Shown piece after piece: positions 36,437 through 48,151 of a stretch of 64,000 bases of DNA; position 1 is the stretch's first letter; each line of letters opens with the position of its first letter. Source of the stretch: Phlebopus portentosus. Taxonomy: Eukaryota; Basidiomycota; Agaricomycetes; Boletales; Boletinellaceae. Both the position numbers and the translations under genes were made by a program. Under the pieces are notes generated by a model. The model did no database searches and was not told the origin of the DNA. It saw only the letters and a program-made list of their open reading frames with translations. The stretch is taken from contig JAYXKI010000007.1 of assembly GCA_037892935.1 (NCBI GenBank), positions 1,240,001 to 1,304,000 of the forward strand. Direction: 5' to 3'.

Positions 36437-36714
36437 ATGCAGCAGGTCCAAAGCCGCGAGGCTCGCACCGTACCGGACGACGTCGCAGCTGCTGTGATGC
36501 TTGTTCTCCATCGCGAGCGGGCTAAGGTCTGAGTATTCAAATTCCCACTCCCTATGAAAGGGATTATTATCGACTCCAGCCGAGTCCGGGCATCAACGCT
36601 CGATCCACGTACCAGCAATCGCTTACCGTGCAGACGCGCGAAAGGCAGGCACTACCTCAGCTGATGACTCTGTCTGATGCAGAAGAGGCAAAACGTAGCA
36701 TTCTAGCATGGTAG
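36437..36714 (+). CDS. Small two-exon gene, 62 residues, unknown function
   Basis: ATG at 36437 opens exon 1 (36437-36526, 30 codons: MQQVQSREARTVPDDVAAAV then MLVLHRERAK). An 89-nt intron (36527-36615, GTCTGA...ACCAG) leads to exon 2, 32 codons to TAG at 36712, with QSLTVQTRERQALPQLMTL and ending SILAW. The predicted protein is small, charged and helix-prone, without a signal peptide. Support comes from the array at 23.4-28 kb: the same donor context (GAGCGGG-CAAG|GTCTGAGTATTC) and the same acceptor context (CTACGTACCAG) recur there on the minus strand, with homologous residues before (ERVK) and after (QSLSHG, then stop). No known family was recognised. Confidence 0.45.
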
Positions 36715-37400
36715 CTTGAAATGCGTGGAGGGAATTGGGCTGGACTTCTTTCCGGGTGTTACGCCTCCTCCATCCGCACGGCCGTTCGCTGGCTCTTTTC
36801 CCAGCAGTGGAGGGTTTCATGATTTCGGTTCTATCCCACACAGTGCCGACTTTCTTCTCGTGCGACTACTTTTGTTGTATCCACGGCATCTCGAACGCAA
36901 GACATCGATCGTGGGAGACGTTTCTCATAAACGTCTATCTGTCGTGCCGGGAGAGTCTATGCATCTAGTGCTCAGTCGGTAGAGCGTGGATTCTTATGTC
37001 TGACTTGTTTGGACCCCGGCTAGACTTATTATACCGTATTCTTCCACGAGAAGGTGCGGTTACCTCTCAGATTCGGTCTGAGTGGGACATAGATCGCCAT
37101 TGGTCGAATAGATCGTGGTGAGATTCTGCGAAAGTCTATTGACTTCGCGGATCAAGGGAGCGCAAGCTCTATCATATATCGATGTCGTTCGAGATCAGGA
37201 CGCACCGGCGGATTGGGAGTGGCTAAAGCGGCACTGGATAGGGTCCGACCCTTCAGCTCAATTCGCGGCACACTAGCTATCGTTACATTGTGGCGATGAG
37301 TGTAACTCAATTCAGACTACTCTGGACCTGCTGCATATTCAATTTTTTCCACGTCTACGACTCTTTGGGAGTTGCGTTTCTTGTAGTATACGTCTTCATG
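36470..37400. repeat. Inverted, diverged relative of the 23.4-28 kb repeat
   Basis: Read on the + strand, this stretch matches the minus strand of the array units at several ordered landmarks. These are GCGAGCGGGCTAAGGTCTGA (36515), CACGTACCAG (36606), GCACGGCCGTTCGC near 36780, ACCCTTCAGCTCAATTCG (about 37248), AACTCAATTCAGACTACTCT (37304) and CAATTTTTTCCA with a degraded form of the array hairpin just after it (about 37360). The middle part is diverged or different. A D-arm-like GCTCAGTCGGTAGAGCG at about 36969 occurs only in this copy. Confidence 0.75.
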
Positions 37401-39020
37401 GCATCCTTGCTCACTCTTGTGCACTGTCCGTAGCTGGGCTGTTGTATAATTCACTACAGGGCAGTTATGCATTGTTGGTTTCTTTTGTTTTCCCGTACTG
37501 ACCTCTCCAAGCCCCCCGACAGTACTTCGGAAACTTCGACGAGGACTTTGATTCACCCTCGTCCATATTGACCCATAGTTGACAAGAGCGGGGAACAGTA
37601 GGAACACGGAGGTTCTTGTCGCTTAGCTTTTGTCTAAGGATTTTTGGACGAGCGGCCCGTCAGGGTTTCGCTTCTGCGGAGGATGAAGATGTTCTATTGT
37701 CTCTGCCAATCGCAAGTATCCATACTCACCTCTTAAAGCCGAAATTTCGCACTACAGCAACACTCCGCTCCGTTCGATTTCCTCCTAGAAGCTACCATGA
37801 TCTGAAATCCCGCCCATTTGCCTTTCACAGGGGACGTTGATTCCTAACGCATCGGCTAAACTCTCATGTCGACACGTATTACTGCGGGGATTTACATTTT
37901 CATGTTTGCCCAGCACAATAAGCTGCCAGATTCTTGCCTTCCTTTCTTCCGACCTCCCTCAGACCTTCTTCCTGCGGCACTTGTAAAAACCACCTCATCT
38001 TATTCCTTTGTGACTTTAGGAACACGGCGTAGATATTTCAAAGGACAACTTACCCAACGTGGATGCTTCTCGCATTTTTCTTACTGTACGCTCAAACAAT
38101 AGTTTAGAAGCCCGTTTGGCCCGTTGTGTGGCACTAGAAGTTCATAATAGCATTTCATCATTGTCTCCTGTATTGTTCCTCAGTTGGTACAATGTATTGG
38201 CCATATCTCGCTTTACGTGTGCGCAGCCATCCTCAGCGAATTAAACTTTGCGCAAGGGGAGACAATGATCAGTATGCTTGAAGGAAGCCGCCCTCTGTAC
38301 AGTGACGTGTCCCCGTACAGCTTTCCCATCACTAGTTCAAGGCACCACCAGACAAAGCCACGCACAGATTTAGTTTAGAAAGTGTATTTTTGGCGAATTA
38401 TGGGTACAAGTGTATACAGTGGTACTAGTGTATATAGTACTTTGGGGGCAACATGGGAGCAGCGTCACAACGTCAACATCGAACCCGTGAATAAGGCAGA
38501 TGTCGTCCGAATTCGTGTGCGGGCGTAGATGCCATTGGGGTCATTATGATAAGTCCGACTCGAGAAAGCCCAAATCCAGGGAGTGAGAAATGCAAAGAAA
38601 GGATTGTGTCCTGAAGAGGACATGAAGACAATCGCCATGAGGGGCCGAGCGCAAGAAAAGCGGGGAAGAAGAAGGGGGAGAGTATAAACAAGAGAAAGAC
38701 GGAAGGATCATTGCAGTTATAATAATATCAGCATGCAGTTGTGGACAGACAAAAACGAAAACTCGTGAAAGTGAAATAGAAAGGAGGACACAAGTAAAGA
38801 CAGAAGGAAGTGCAAAAAAATACAAGGGCAAGAGCAAAGTGTGAGCGAGGACGGAAGTTTTCGAGAAAGACACCTCTGAAACGCGAGAAGCGTCGGGAGA
38901 TGTGACACGAAGCACGAGAAGTCGGAAGAGGGAGGACAATGATCACCTAGCGTAGCCAGACGCAAAGACGAAGCCATATATCCTATGTCTTCAACAAGCT
39001 AGGAAGTCGCGGAACGTTTA
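37401..39020. other. Intergenic, no gene recognised
   Basis: Several ORFs of 60-130 codons exist on both strands, but none has recognisable motifs or consistent splice structure. The 38600-38960 part is strongly purine-biased on the + strand, which leaves long open frames on the minus strand by composition alone. It lies just 3' of the next gene. Confidence 0.45.
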
Positions 39021-39829
39021 TTAATTTGCGCCCTTCTCCAAATGAATGACCTGTCCTGACTTTCGAAGAGCGTCTGCCGTCTCAGGAGTATATGGCAGAA
39101 TATGCGGCGCAGGTACAGACTTTCGCCCGCGTAAAGGCCCCGCAAGAACGAATACTAGAGGATTTGGGTCACTGCGTTTGCTCTACAAGAGCATGAAAAG
39201 GTGAGCTTTTGAAAAAGGAATGACGCAAAACACAACGAACATACCATAACAATTGCAGGAGCCCAAGACGGAGTCGTTCCCGATCCGCTGGCGGCCGGAA
39301 CATTGACGCAGGCAAAGACCTTTTTCTGTAAACATCGAATAAATACGCATGAGAAAACTAACCAAACATAACAATAACAATCTGGAATACTGACCATATC
39401 CGTGACTCTGTCCATCATGTCTTGAGCGTTGTCCGACGGCATGAAATGTAGTCCATCTCTCAGTTCACCGACGAACGGAATGTACGTCTCGACCCATTTC
39501 TGAGGATATGTTGTCTGCACGTCATACAAATCTACCTCCATTCCGACGTGGAAGCGCTCCACTCGATGACCTACGACGACGCCCGGAATCCAGGGCATCC
39601 ATTCTCGTAAGCGCATGTTAAAGCGCCGAACCTCGACTTGACTACCAATTGGTATTGCGCGCCCGTTTGCCGAAGTCAATGCCCCTGGGAGAACGCGCGG
39701 CGTTGTACCAGGAGGCGGGAGCATACGAGACGGAAAATGCGAAACTGGCGTGAGAAGTTGGGAGTGTCGGTTTTCGGGATGTGTACCGAAAGAAGCTGAC
39801 ATGTGAGCGTTTGAAGGATAAACCTGCAT
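39021..39829 (-). CDS. Conserved-looking unknown protein with a possible Tudor-like barrel
   Basis: ATG at 39829 starts a first exon to about 39397, phase-0 joined to KKVFACVNVPAASGSGTTPS (about 39329-39245). The last exon, with SKRSDPNPLVFVLAGPLRG, ends LEKGAN and TAA at 39021-39023. The protein is about 225 residues. Its centre (GSQVEVRRFNMRLREWMPW, then PGVVVGHRVE and VDLYDVQTTYPQKWVETYIP) has alternating strands, with Trp/Tyr/Pro spacing reminiscent of Tudor/Agenet barrels. That is only a structural guess. Clean introns and an uninterrupted frame indicate a real gene. Confidence 0.65.
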
Positions 39830-42275
39830 CGTTTAGATAGCGAAGAAAGTGACAGAGACGATATAGTCCGTGTTGAGGAGGTAGAGACGAGCAAAGACAA
39901 GAGTCTACTAGAGCTAAAAAGCCTTCGCGATGCGCGAGTGAGGTCTAGAAGAAGGAACGAGAGATGGGGAGAGAAGTGCGGGGATCCTCAGGACGCGGTC
40001 GAATGGGCAATAAATAGGCAAACTCGATGCTTCTTCCTGATTGTCTTTTCGTCAGAGTCAATCTCAATTGACGGTTTGTGCATGTTTGGTTCCGTGATAT
40101 TCAAGACCGGTCATTTTGTGTTGCCAGCCTCGGATAAGGTTTTGCTCTGGCCCTTTGGCATCCTAAGCATTGCCATTGTCATGATGCGTCGCCTCACGCG
40201 GAAATACCAAAGGGAAGCACTAGTAGAGGATTCCATTGAATCTGATCGGACAAAAAAGTCAGATAACGGGATCGGAAGCGAAGTCAAGTGGAGGCAAATT
40301 GATCTGGCCTAGCCAGCCGGGCGGCTAGGGAGAGATAATAGCACGGGAGACGCGCAATGTACTCTAGTGTACTATGCGGCAGTGCCAAACAAAAGACAAA
40401 GGCTGGGGTTCATACGAACTCGGGTTCACTACGCACATAGGACGACCTATGAAGCGTATGGCCTCGTGCCTGCATTCCGACGGTCTTATTGTTATCGTCA
40501 GATCAGAACCGTGTTTTTTTGTTTTGATTCCACATCGTGAGACTCTATTGCTGAGTCTGAAAAGTCTTCTGCATAATTAGCTTTCATTTGTCTTGATCGC
40601 AAGCATTGCGGCCTGTTAGAGGAGCAGGATAGTAACAAGCCGACTCACAAGGACTGGTAGCTAGGCAACAAGCGATCCTCCCATTCTTCACATTCACGTT
40701 TCCCCAATAGGCAACAGATGCCCGGAATGGTAACTCCATCCCATCTCGTGACTCATCGCTCCGGATTTTTTTGTTATTTTGTAAATCTGACGCTAAATCT
40801 CTCTCTCCCAAGGTCTTTGAGTCGATCCACCTCAGTTCCACCTCTTAGACAATCTACTTCCGCCGGTTTTCCTTGCCCCAGTCAATGGCTCACTTTTGCT
40901 TCCTCTACGCGGTGCTCATGATGCCCCCTCAGGGGAAGGTTTGACATCATTATGGCTCGGAATCATCATTCCGCTATTCAAGAAATAAATGAAGGACGAG
41001 GCTCGTGCAGACGTAGTCGCATACGTTGCCGCGTACGAAGTTTTTCGAGGCCTTCCATACGCTACTCAAATGAACACACGACTCCTCTCTTCTTCCATCG
41101 GCGCCGTTTGCGGCGCTCCCACAACAATATGGAAGCGGAATATCGATAGACCTGGGCCAATATTAGTACTGATTGACGCTCTTCTTGGTGACGTTCAAGG
41201 AGATCTCATAAAGATAAGCGCTTGTTCACATAGTTATGATAAGCGCTCGGGCCTTAATAATGTGGCTTTGACAATGCGCCGTCAAAGTCGCCCCTCCGAT
41301 GGGCCAGAAACATTAGCTACTCTTGGTTGCGTCAGGTCGTACGCCTTGAACCTGACAATTGATTCCTACTGGTCTATAGCCTGAAAATTTCGGTGAGCTG
41401 AAAAATCATGTCTTCAGTGACAATAAGACATCTCCCCACTGCGCCCGGCGACTCCAGGTGCTTCTTGTCTAAACTATGAAAGACACATGAATCAGAGAGC
41501 AAATCGCGGAGAGAGCACCTCGAGGCTTTCATACATGCAGCGCATATTGAACGTCCCTCTATCTAATGAGCTCGCTTGATGCACTTTTCCATGGCTACAC
41601 CTAAGATAGGACGCTCTTGTTCTACAAGCTTCTTTCATTAACACGATTTTCGGAAATCCCGGCTCGATATCTCGCGCATTTCGGGCGCGGATCGCTCTTC
41701 GGGCAACGAGGCTTACAAGCTCTATTATCTCTCCGTGTAGTCGGGTCGGAAGCATTACAATAATTCTATGTAGTAGGCTTCAGTAGGCATGCAGGTTTAT
41801 GCTACACAACGCTCCCAAGGTACCTCCACAATTGTTTGAATATGTACTAGTTCCAGGTCCACGCCAAAGTGTCGAATGCATCAGAACTTTCTTTAGTTTC
41901 TACGCTCCGAGATTGAGTATACTTGTCTGAATCTTGAATTTCTGAACCTTGTCCCCCAAATTTTGCTTCCTTGTCTTGTCGTCGGAATCATGAAAAATCA
42001 AAGAAAGCGGAACCAAGACATGGAGGAGTCTCGACGATGCAGCGCTTCCGTGTGCGAAAGTGTCTATAGTTTTTGGCTGTATGTTACAGTAGAAACGATA
42101 CAAATCACAGATGCGCGTGTATGTTTCAAAGACTCGAGAACGAAAAAACGTGTCGCTAAGAACGGAATGGAATAAATACGTTCAAAATGCTAAGGTAGTG
42201 TGCACGTAAGAAAGAAATGCCTCTTGACAGAAACAAGGAAATCGTATGGCAGTATCGTAAGACCACCGGCGGAAT
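39830..42275. other. Long intergenic stretch with only weak ORFs
   Basis: Candidate frames at about 40989-41384 (+; contains EVFRGLPYATQ) and 41755-41492 (-; LPTRLHGEIIELVSLVAR, which has an F-box-like first line only) lack further support. The first 300 bases are the promoter of the gene at 39021-39829. Nothing else was recognised. Confidence 0.4.
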
Positions 42276-43867
42276 TCAATGACCGCGCTCCGAAAGCCAC
42301 CGAATGATGATGTCGCTGAGGAACGAAAAACGAGGAAAGATGCAGTGTCGCAGACAGACACGGAGGCATGAACAGAATAGGGAACGTTGCATTTTTCGTT
42401 GGACGACCGTGGAACAACATGAGGTTGGGGTGCCAAGCGGTCCGCGGACCGGACCAAGCGGAACAAGATCCCAAAGAAGATTTACGATGAGTCGAAAGAA
42501 ACGAAACCCAGGAGGAAAACAAAGTGGAGTGCGTTCGTTTAGTGGCCATGTCGGCGAGAGCAAATTTGAATTCCGTGAGCTATTCGAGTGTATATGGAGG
42601 GATAAGAAGAGCACTCACAGGTTGTGTTGTTCCTTCATGGAACACTAGGAAGCAAAATTTACAGATTCAGTTTCGTGCGGAAGAAGATGACGAGGGGGAA
42701 AAGAGGTGTAAAGTGAATAAACGTACAGAATAGCACTGAAAAACGGAAAAAAAAAACGTCAGAACACAAGAGAACCGGAAATTGGAATAACACTATCGAC
42801 TCACGGAAACCGTGCGACCCTGTATTTTGTCTAGTTGTCTGAGCAGAACCAATTGAAATGTCAGCATTGTTTGTTATTGTAGTGGGGTCGTGGCGCAATC
42901 GACAGGCCGCGGACCACAAGAGCAGGAGTACCAACGTACAGTGCCTCAATGAGCTCCTCGACGCTCGCAGGCTTGAGATGAACAAGATCGCATTTGTTAC
43001 CGAGCTGCGGAACAAATATTATGAATCAACCGTGAGAAATGTGGCGGGGATCAAGGGCAGTGCGGAGGAGCTAGATGACCAGAGAAAGACAGAAACGAAA
43101 GAGCACGGAGCATAGACATACCACAAGGAGAGGTACGCCCGTGAGCTGGGAACTTGAGAGGAGAGAATGTAGTTCAAACCGTGCCGAGTCGAATTTCTCC
43201 CTCTACGTGATCGCGTGCGAATGCATGGAGTTGGAGCAACGAGAACAATAATTAGAGAGGAAAAAACCGGCGAAAGGAAGAAGCGGAGCAGTGCTTACAT
43301 CGGTAGAATCTACCACAAATCTAGTCCGTTCCAAGGGTATACGGAGAGTCAGGACAAGTCAGCCGAAAAAGGGAAGGATGATTGCGAGACACGCGTACTG
43401 ACACTATGGCGTCGTTGCCCTTGCAATATCGTTCCCACATCGAGCGAAACTTTGGCTGCCCTGTGACACAACAATTGTTATTTCATCATCATCGTGGCCA
43501 AGTGCTGTCTCTCGACCAACGAAATTGGACGCACCTGCAACATCCCATACTCGCATTGTTACGTTCCCCTTACGAACCCGGCGCAAGTTGAAAGCGACCG
43601 TAGGTACAGTATCCTCAACCCACTTCATACATTGGCAGCAATCAGCTTTGACGATGATTAAGCAGTGAAGCATAGAACCTACTTGTCCCTGCACCAGCAC
43701 ATTCACGAATGACGTCTTCCCTGACGCCTATATTTGAGAATTCTTCAACAAGATAATATCCATAGGATACCGGCAACACTCACTTGCAGACCAACGATGC
43801 AGAATTCAGCATTCTTTGAGAAGAAGAGACCGGTCAGCCACTGGAAGATGCTCGAGAAGAAGGACAT
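42276..43867 (-). CDS. ARL8: ARL8-type Arf-like small GTPase
   Basis: This lysosome/vacuole-associated small GTPase links organelles to transport machinery. ATG at 43867 opens an N-terminal amphipathic helix ([20 protein letters not shown]), then [22 protein letters not shown] (P-loop), [16 protein letters not shown] (switch I), [17 protein letters not shown] (switch II), FVVDSTD, LGNKCDL (guanine specificity NKxD), [12 protein letters not shown] (SAK-like) and [12 protein letters not shown] with TGA at 42276-42278. All joins were read from GT-AG signals and keep the frame, giving about 185 residues, the normal ARL8 length. The gene uses at least nine exons. Three are very short: 22 nt at 43299-43320, 9 nt at 42727-42735 and 26 nt at 42619-42644. 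Introns are longer than elsewhere in the window. Confidence 0.93.
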
Positions 43868-44869
43868 GAGGACGATAGACACGGCAACAACGGCAAAGCG
43901 AGCCAATGTATTTAGCTTTGCCTTATGTGGTGACTGATCGTCTCAAAGTGATCGGCGCGACAAACACCAATCAACAACCCTGTTCTTTGTTTTGTTTGTC
44001 AAAGTGTTTGTAATGCGACCATGCCAACCGCTACAACGGACACATTTCATCGAGAAGTGAAACGCGCAGGTTTTCCAGAGAAACATGACCGACAATGATT
44101 TGGTATGGCGATAGATAACATGTTCTTTGATTTGAACTAGAGGCGGATATCATTCATTCGTTGTTGAGAGGTTGAGTGAGGATAAAGCACTCTCGATGAT
44201 ATCAATGCCTTCCTGATATTTAATAAGCTTGGTCTATGTTTATTACAAGAATGAAGATCAGCCCCGTGCAGGATGTATGCTTATAAGTAAGTCATGAGGT
44301 AGAGTTTATTTATTCGGGCAATTAAAATATTCTCACGATACCCAAGGACAGGCCCGGGTTTCCACCAGAGTATTATCTTTCTCTTCCACGCATTCAAGGA
44401 CCCCAAATGGTATGTTACTGGCAGAACACCCTGGAGTACCTTAATAACTATGTATGCAAAGTTAGATTATGCTTATAGGATGACATCGCATCCGTGCAGC
44501 GGAACGATGCTGTTCACGTCGCATCCATGGTTGACAGAAAATCCACCGCTAAAGGCGTCGATCGACTTTATCTGCGATATGTTTCCAAGCGCTCCTTCTG
44601 GCATACCCTACTTGAATGACTATTCCGGTATTCACTCTCACTGGCTCAAGCTTACTGTCAGAGGGTCTTTCCCACGATCCATTGATGGGAACCATCAGCG
44701 ATCCAAAACCCTACACCCCTCCTTGAAATAAACCACCATCAACCTTGATATCTAATACAGAGCAGAGTGTCATACCTTTCTGCTGCTACGAAGTACGTGA
44801 GTCCATCATGTAGAATGTGTATGATCGTGCTTAACTTCTCTCCTGTGTGACGTTCTTGAATTCTTAGTC
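43868..44869. other. Intergenic, nothing recognised
   Basis: This is the likely shared promoter of the divergent ARL8 and F-box genes. An ORF at about 44450-44731 (+) has no recognisable features; an upstream exon of the F-box gene within it cannot be excluded. Confidence 0.4.
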
Positions 44870-46589
44870 ATGCTAGGGATCTTCCCGGACCTATCTTTTG
44901 ATATCCTGCTCAAGTGTGCATGTGAGCTAAATGTGAGGGATGTTTTGTGTCTGGAGAGAGTGAGGAAGACTTAGGAGTAGAAGAATTTAAGATCTTTGCT
45001 GATTCATACTACACGCAGACCTGCACGATTTTTCGCGACGTCGTAGCGACACGTAACCTTTGGCTCTCCCAATTACATAAACTCGGACAACATTGTGCTC
45101 CCGATTTGCCACCACACATTGATGTTGGTTCTCTATCATATGCAAAGTTACGCGAGATTGTGGTCAAAGCGTCTCGGAGCTACTATCTTATGATAAAAGG
45201 ACCTACCCCGACAGTGAACTACGATTGCATAAAGTCAATCACTGTGCCGTGTCCGACAGAGGTAGCCAACTCTAATACATTTAGAGTCCAGGAAGCCCAA
45301 TTATCCGCAGGAGGTCGCTACCTTTTCATACGTTGTGCTTCGACAAATTACCATGAGCTTCGTCTTCTTGACCTCGAAAATGGAGACAGGTGCATCTGGT
45401 CGCTAGATTTTGGTACCATCTTTGAAGGACTGCGGACAGATCAATCCGTAGTCCATTTCGGTTTTGAAATACGCCGAGATGGAAGTATAATCCTGGCTAT
45501 GGAAATGAGAGACTCCAGAATCATCGTTGAAGATGCTAGAAGGTGGAAGCAGACATGCTGTCTTTATACTAAGGATAATTCTGATTACTGATGATTCTAC
45601 TTAGTTCAATCATGGTTTTACACCTTCATCCAATCTCTGAGGGTTCGTCCTTGGTTAGCCAAACTTTGGTTAACTCCTCCGAAACGCGTGCTATGTATCA
45701 GTTCGGCGACCCTTACTGCGCAGCATCTGAGAAATTTGTAGTTATTGCGTCGGGTCGTGAGTTAACTATTGTTGATTCCGACGAGAAACGCATTGTCAAA
45801 CTTCAATTCTCGGTAAGACCTTTGGTTTGCAAGAGACCTATCTGTATAAGACTCTATTCGCAGATTCTCGACTACTGTTTTGGACGAGTACAAATTTGGG
45901 ACGACCACTTGTTTTTTATAGGTCACAATCGAGACGGGAAAGTCAATATGTATGCACTCAGTTTGGTGCAGGCCATGGCAGCCCCGTGTAACCCTCTGAC
46001 CGTTACAGAGGCCGATCCTTCTCTTATCAGCTCTTTTGATCCAATGGAGTATGCGAATGATGAACCGGCGAGTACGTCGGATTTAGCAAATGCAGCATTC
46101 TCGTTATACGACCATTCATACTCGAACGAGGCAAATTATGTCACCATCTCTATAGTGGGACCGATGTGGAACTATTCGCTACTCTTAACGGACCCAGATC
46201 CACCTCCAGAATATCTATTTTCGCGCGTCATTTTTAACAAGGACCAACGAAAATGGATGCACGTCAGAACTAACATTAGTGACATTCCGGTCGATAACAA
46301 TACCTCTAAGCCTTGGGTCGCCCGCAGGACCGGATTATCTCGTTCCGGGAGACGCTTGATGAGTTTTGTCAGCCGAGATGGTCCGAAAGAACGCAATAGC
46401 ATTGTCGCGGTAGACAGCGAGAGAAATATCATCTTCCCTCGTATTTCTGAGAATATCGCCTCTATATCACCCGAGAAAAATGGTGGAAATCTCTTGCATG
46501 ATTATATCGAACCATACAGCGGTACACTGATCAGACTGAAGGATAGGCAGTCAGGAAAGGAGGTGATAGAGCTCTACCGTCCGGCCTGA
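44870..46589 (+). CDS. F-box protein of the mushroom-expanded type
   Basis: From ATG at 44870 the first exon reads LGIFPDLSFDILLKCACELN then VRDVLCLER. A 54-nt intron (GTGAGG...ACGCAG) joins it to TCTIFRDVVATRNLWLSQL, and together they form a complete F-box motif. F-box proteins recruit substrates to SCF ubiquitin ligases through Skp1. The remaining about 450 residues carry no recognised repeat but contain beta-rich segments (GGRYLFIRCAST, FGRVQIWDDHLFFIGHN) that could form a degenerate propeller. Two more introns are likely: one at about 45543-45602, which repairs the apparent frame change near 45591, and a 51-nt one near 45810-45860. Such genes are strongly expanded in Agaricomycetes. Confidence 0.78.
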
Positions 46590-46865
46590 TTCGTATTCAA
46601 TACTATAGGTATGTTTCGCATGTCCTTCCCCGATTGAATAGGCTATCTGACCGCATTTATGTCTGAATGATTTCGAATTCAGTCTGTGTTTAACTATCAG
46701 GATGAAATTTGCCGCATGATACAGTCTCTCCGTAGTACCGATGTCTTGATTTTCATGCACAATATGCAGATACTTCATGAGCGGAGTTTACTTTCGCTCT
46801 ACTAAAACGATCAAGTACGCATGCATTCCCAGTATAAGGCCTGCGCCCGTATAAAAATCAATGGT

Positions 46866-48151
46866 TCATCGGCCCATCCATCCACCATCAACTACGACAG
46901 TCTCTCCACAGACGTAATCTGAAGCTCGACTTGCGAGGAAAATGATTGCACCTTCAAAGTCGCCTGGATTGCCCCAGCGCCCTGCAGGAATTCGTTCCAG
47001 GATTTGCCGTGCACGCGTTGGATTAGCAATCAGTGCAGTGTTCATCTTTTCCCACCCAAATGAGTTCAATTTGCAGAAAAATGCGACAGAGAGAAGCTTA
47101 CGTCGGTATCAATGTAGCCTGGAGCAATGCTGATTTCGGCAATTTCAATAGTAAGGCGGTATGTTGGCATACGATACTAGCAGAGGGACAAACCAGTTGA
47201 CATTTATTCCCTTAGAGCTCCACTCGTTAGAAAATGCCTTCGTCTTTTATTGACATTCAATCGAGGTGGACAGCAGATAGAAGATAGGATGGCTCACTAT
47301 CCCAAGCACACCGTGCTTCGCAGCAGCGTAAGCTGGCACAGTGAAACCACCTGCATAAAATAGGCACGTCACTTCGAGTATGAGAGCACCTTCGGATTTA
47401 CGGACGCACCTTGAAAAGATAAGAGGCTGGCAATATTGATAATTTTCCCTCTTGGTGCAGTCGAGGGATCACCCGCGCTCTCACGACGTTCCAGGATATG
47501 ATGTCCAACGTCTCGACAGAGCGTCCAGACTGTATTCAGATTCACTTGCAATACCTAGAAGCATATTGAACAGTGCACACGAGGTAACAAAAAGTCTGAG
47601 CATACCTCTTCCCAATCATTGTCCGGAAACAAATGCGCTGGGTGTCTAAATGATCTTAAGCTTCAATGTGACTTTCAGAACGGCATGACAAATATACCAG
47701 CCTTCGTTGGATCCCACCGCAGTTCACAAGAATATCAATATTGAGACCCAATCCTCCATCACTTTCAGGTAGTGCAATGTGTTTAACAACACTCCCGACT
47801 TGTTCTTTAGAGGACAAGTCACACGTTGCAATCCAAGCTTTTCTACCGACGTCGCGGATTTTCATAGCAGTTGTTTGGTTACTTTGATCTCTCTGCGGAA
47901 AGGTAAGGGAAATCAGCATGTCTTATATGATCAAAGGCCAAAATAGCTCCCTTGCCTGTATTAGCACAATGTCTGCACCTGCTCTGGCTAGTGCTAGTGC
48001 CAAAGATTGACCAATACCTCTTGTTCCCCCCTGAAACATCAATGCTCCTATTTGAGAGTCGGTCAACTCAAAGATAATAACGGACTCACGTTAAAACTGC
48101 GATCTTGCCTTGTAGAGAGAAAAGTGATTCTAGGTATGAATTATGGGACAT
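46866..48151 (-). CDS. Short-chain dehydrogenase/reductase, 2-deoxy-D-gluconate 3-dehydrogenase-like
   Basis: This is an NAD(P)-dependent oxidoreductase of the classical SDR fold. ATG at 48151 ([20 protein letters not shown]) leads to the cofactor glycine motif [18 protein letters not shown]. It is followed by [16 protein letters not shown] residues ([12 protein letters not shown]), [13 protein letters not shown], the catalytic Ser region [12 protein letters not shown], the YxxxK pair in [24 protein letters not shown] and C-terminal [13 protein letters not shown], with the stop at 46866. Several short introns interrupt it; the joins checked keep frame. The NxGGIQRR motif resembles fungal 2-deoxy-D-gluconate 3-dehydrogenase-like enzymes, but substrates in this family cannot be predicted from sequence. 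It appears intact, about 270 residues. Confidence 0.88.

Noticed and set aside
36965..36990. tRNA-like A box (TAGTGCTCAGTCGGTAGAGCG)
   Set aside because: The D-arm resemblance is good, but no matching anticodon stem, TpsiC arm (GGTTCRANNCC) or acceptor pairing was found downstream.
38544..38977. Long overlapping minus-strand ORFs
   Set aside because: They follow from strong purine bias of the + strand. The peptides are Leu/Ser/Phe repetitive in all frames, with no motif or splice structure.
41492..41755. Possible F-box gene (LPTRLHGEIIELV)
   Set aside because: Only the first line of the motif is present; the rest of the F-box and any continuation are absent.
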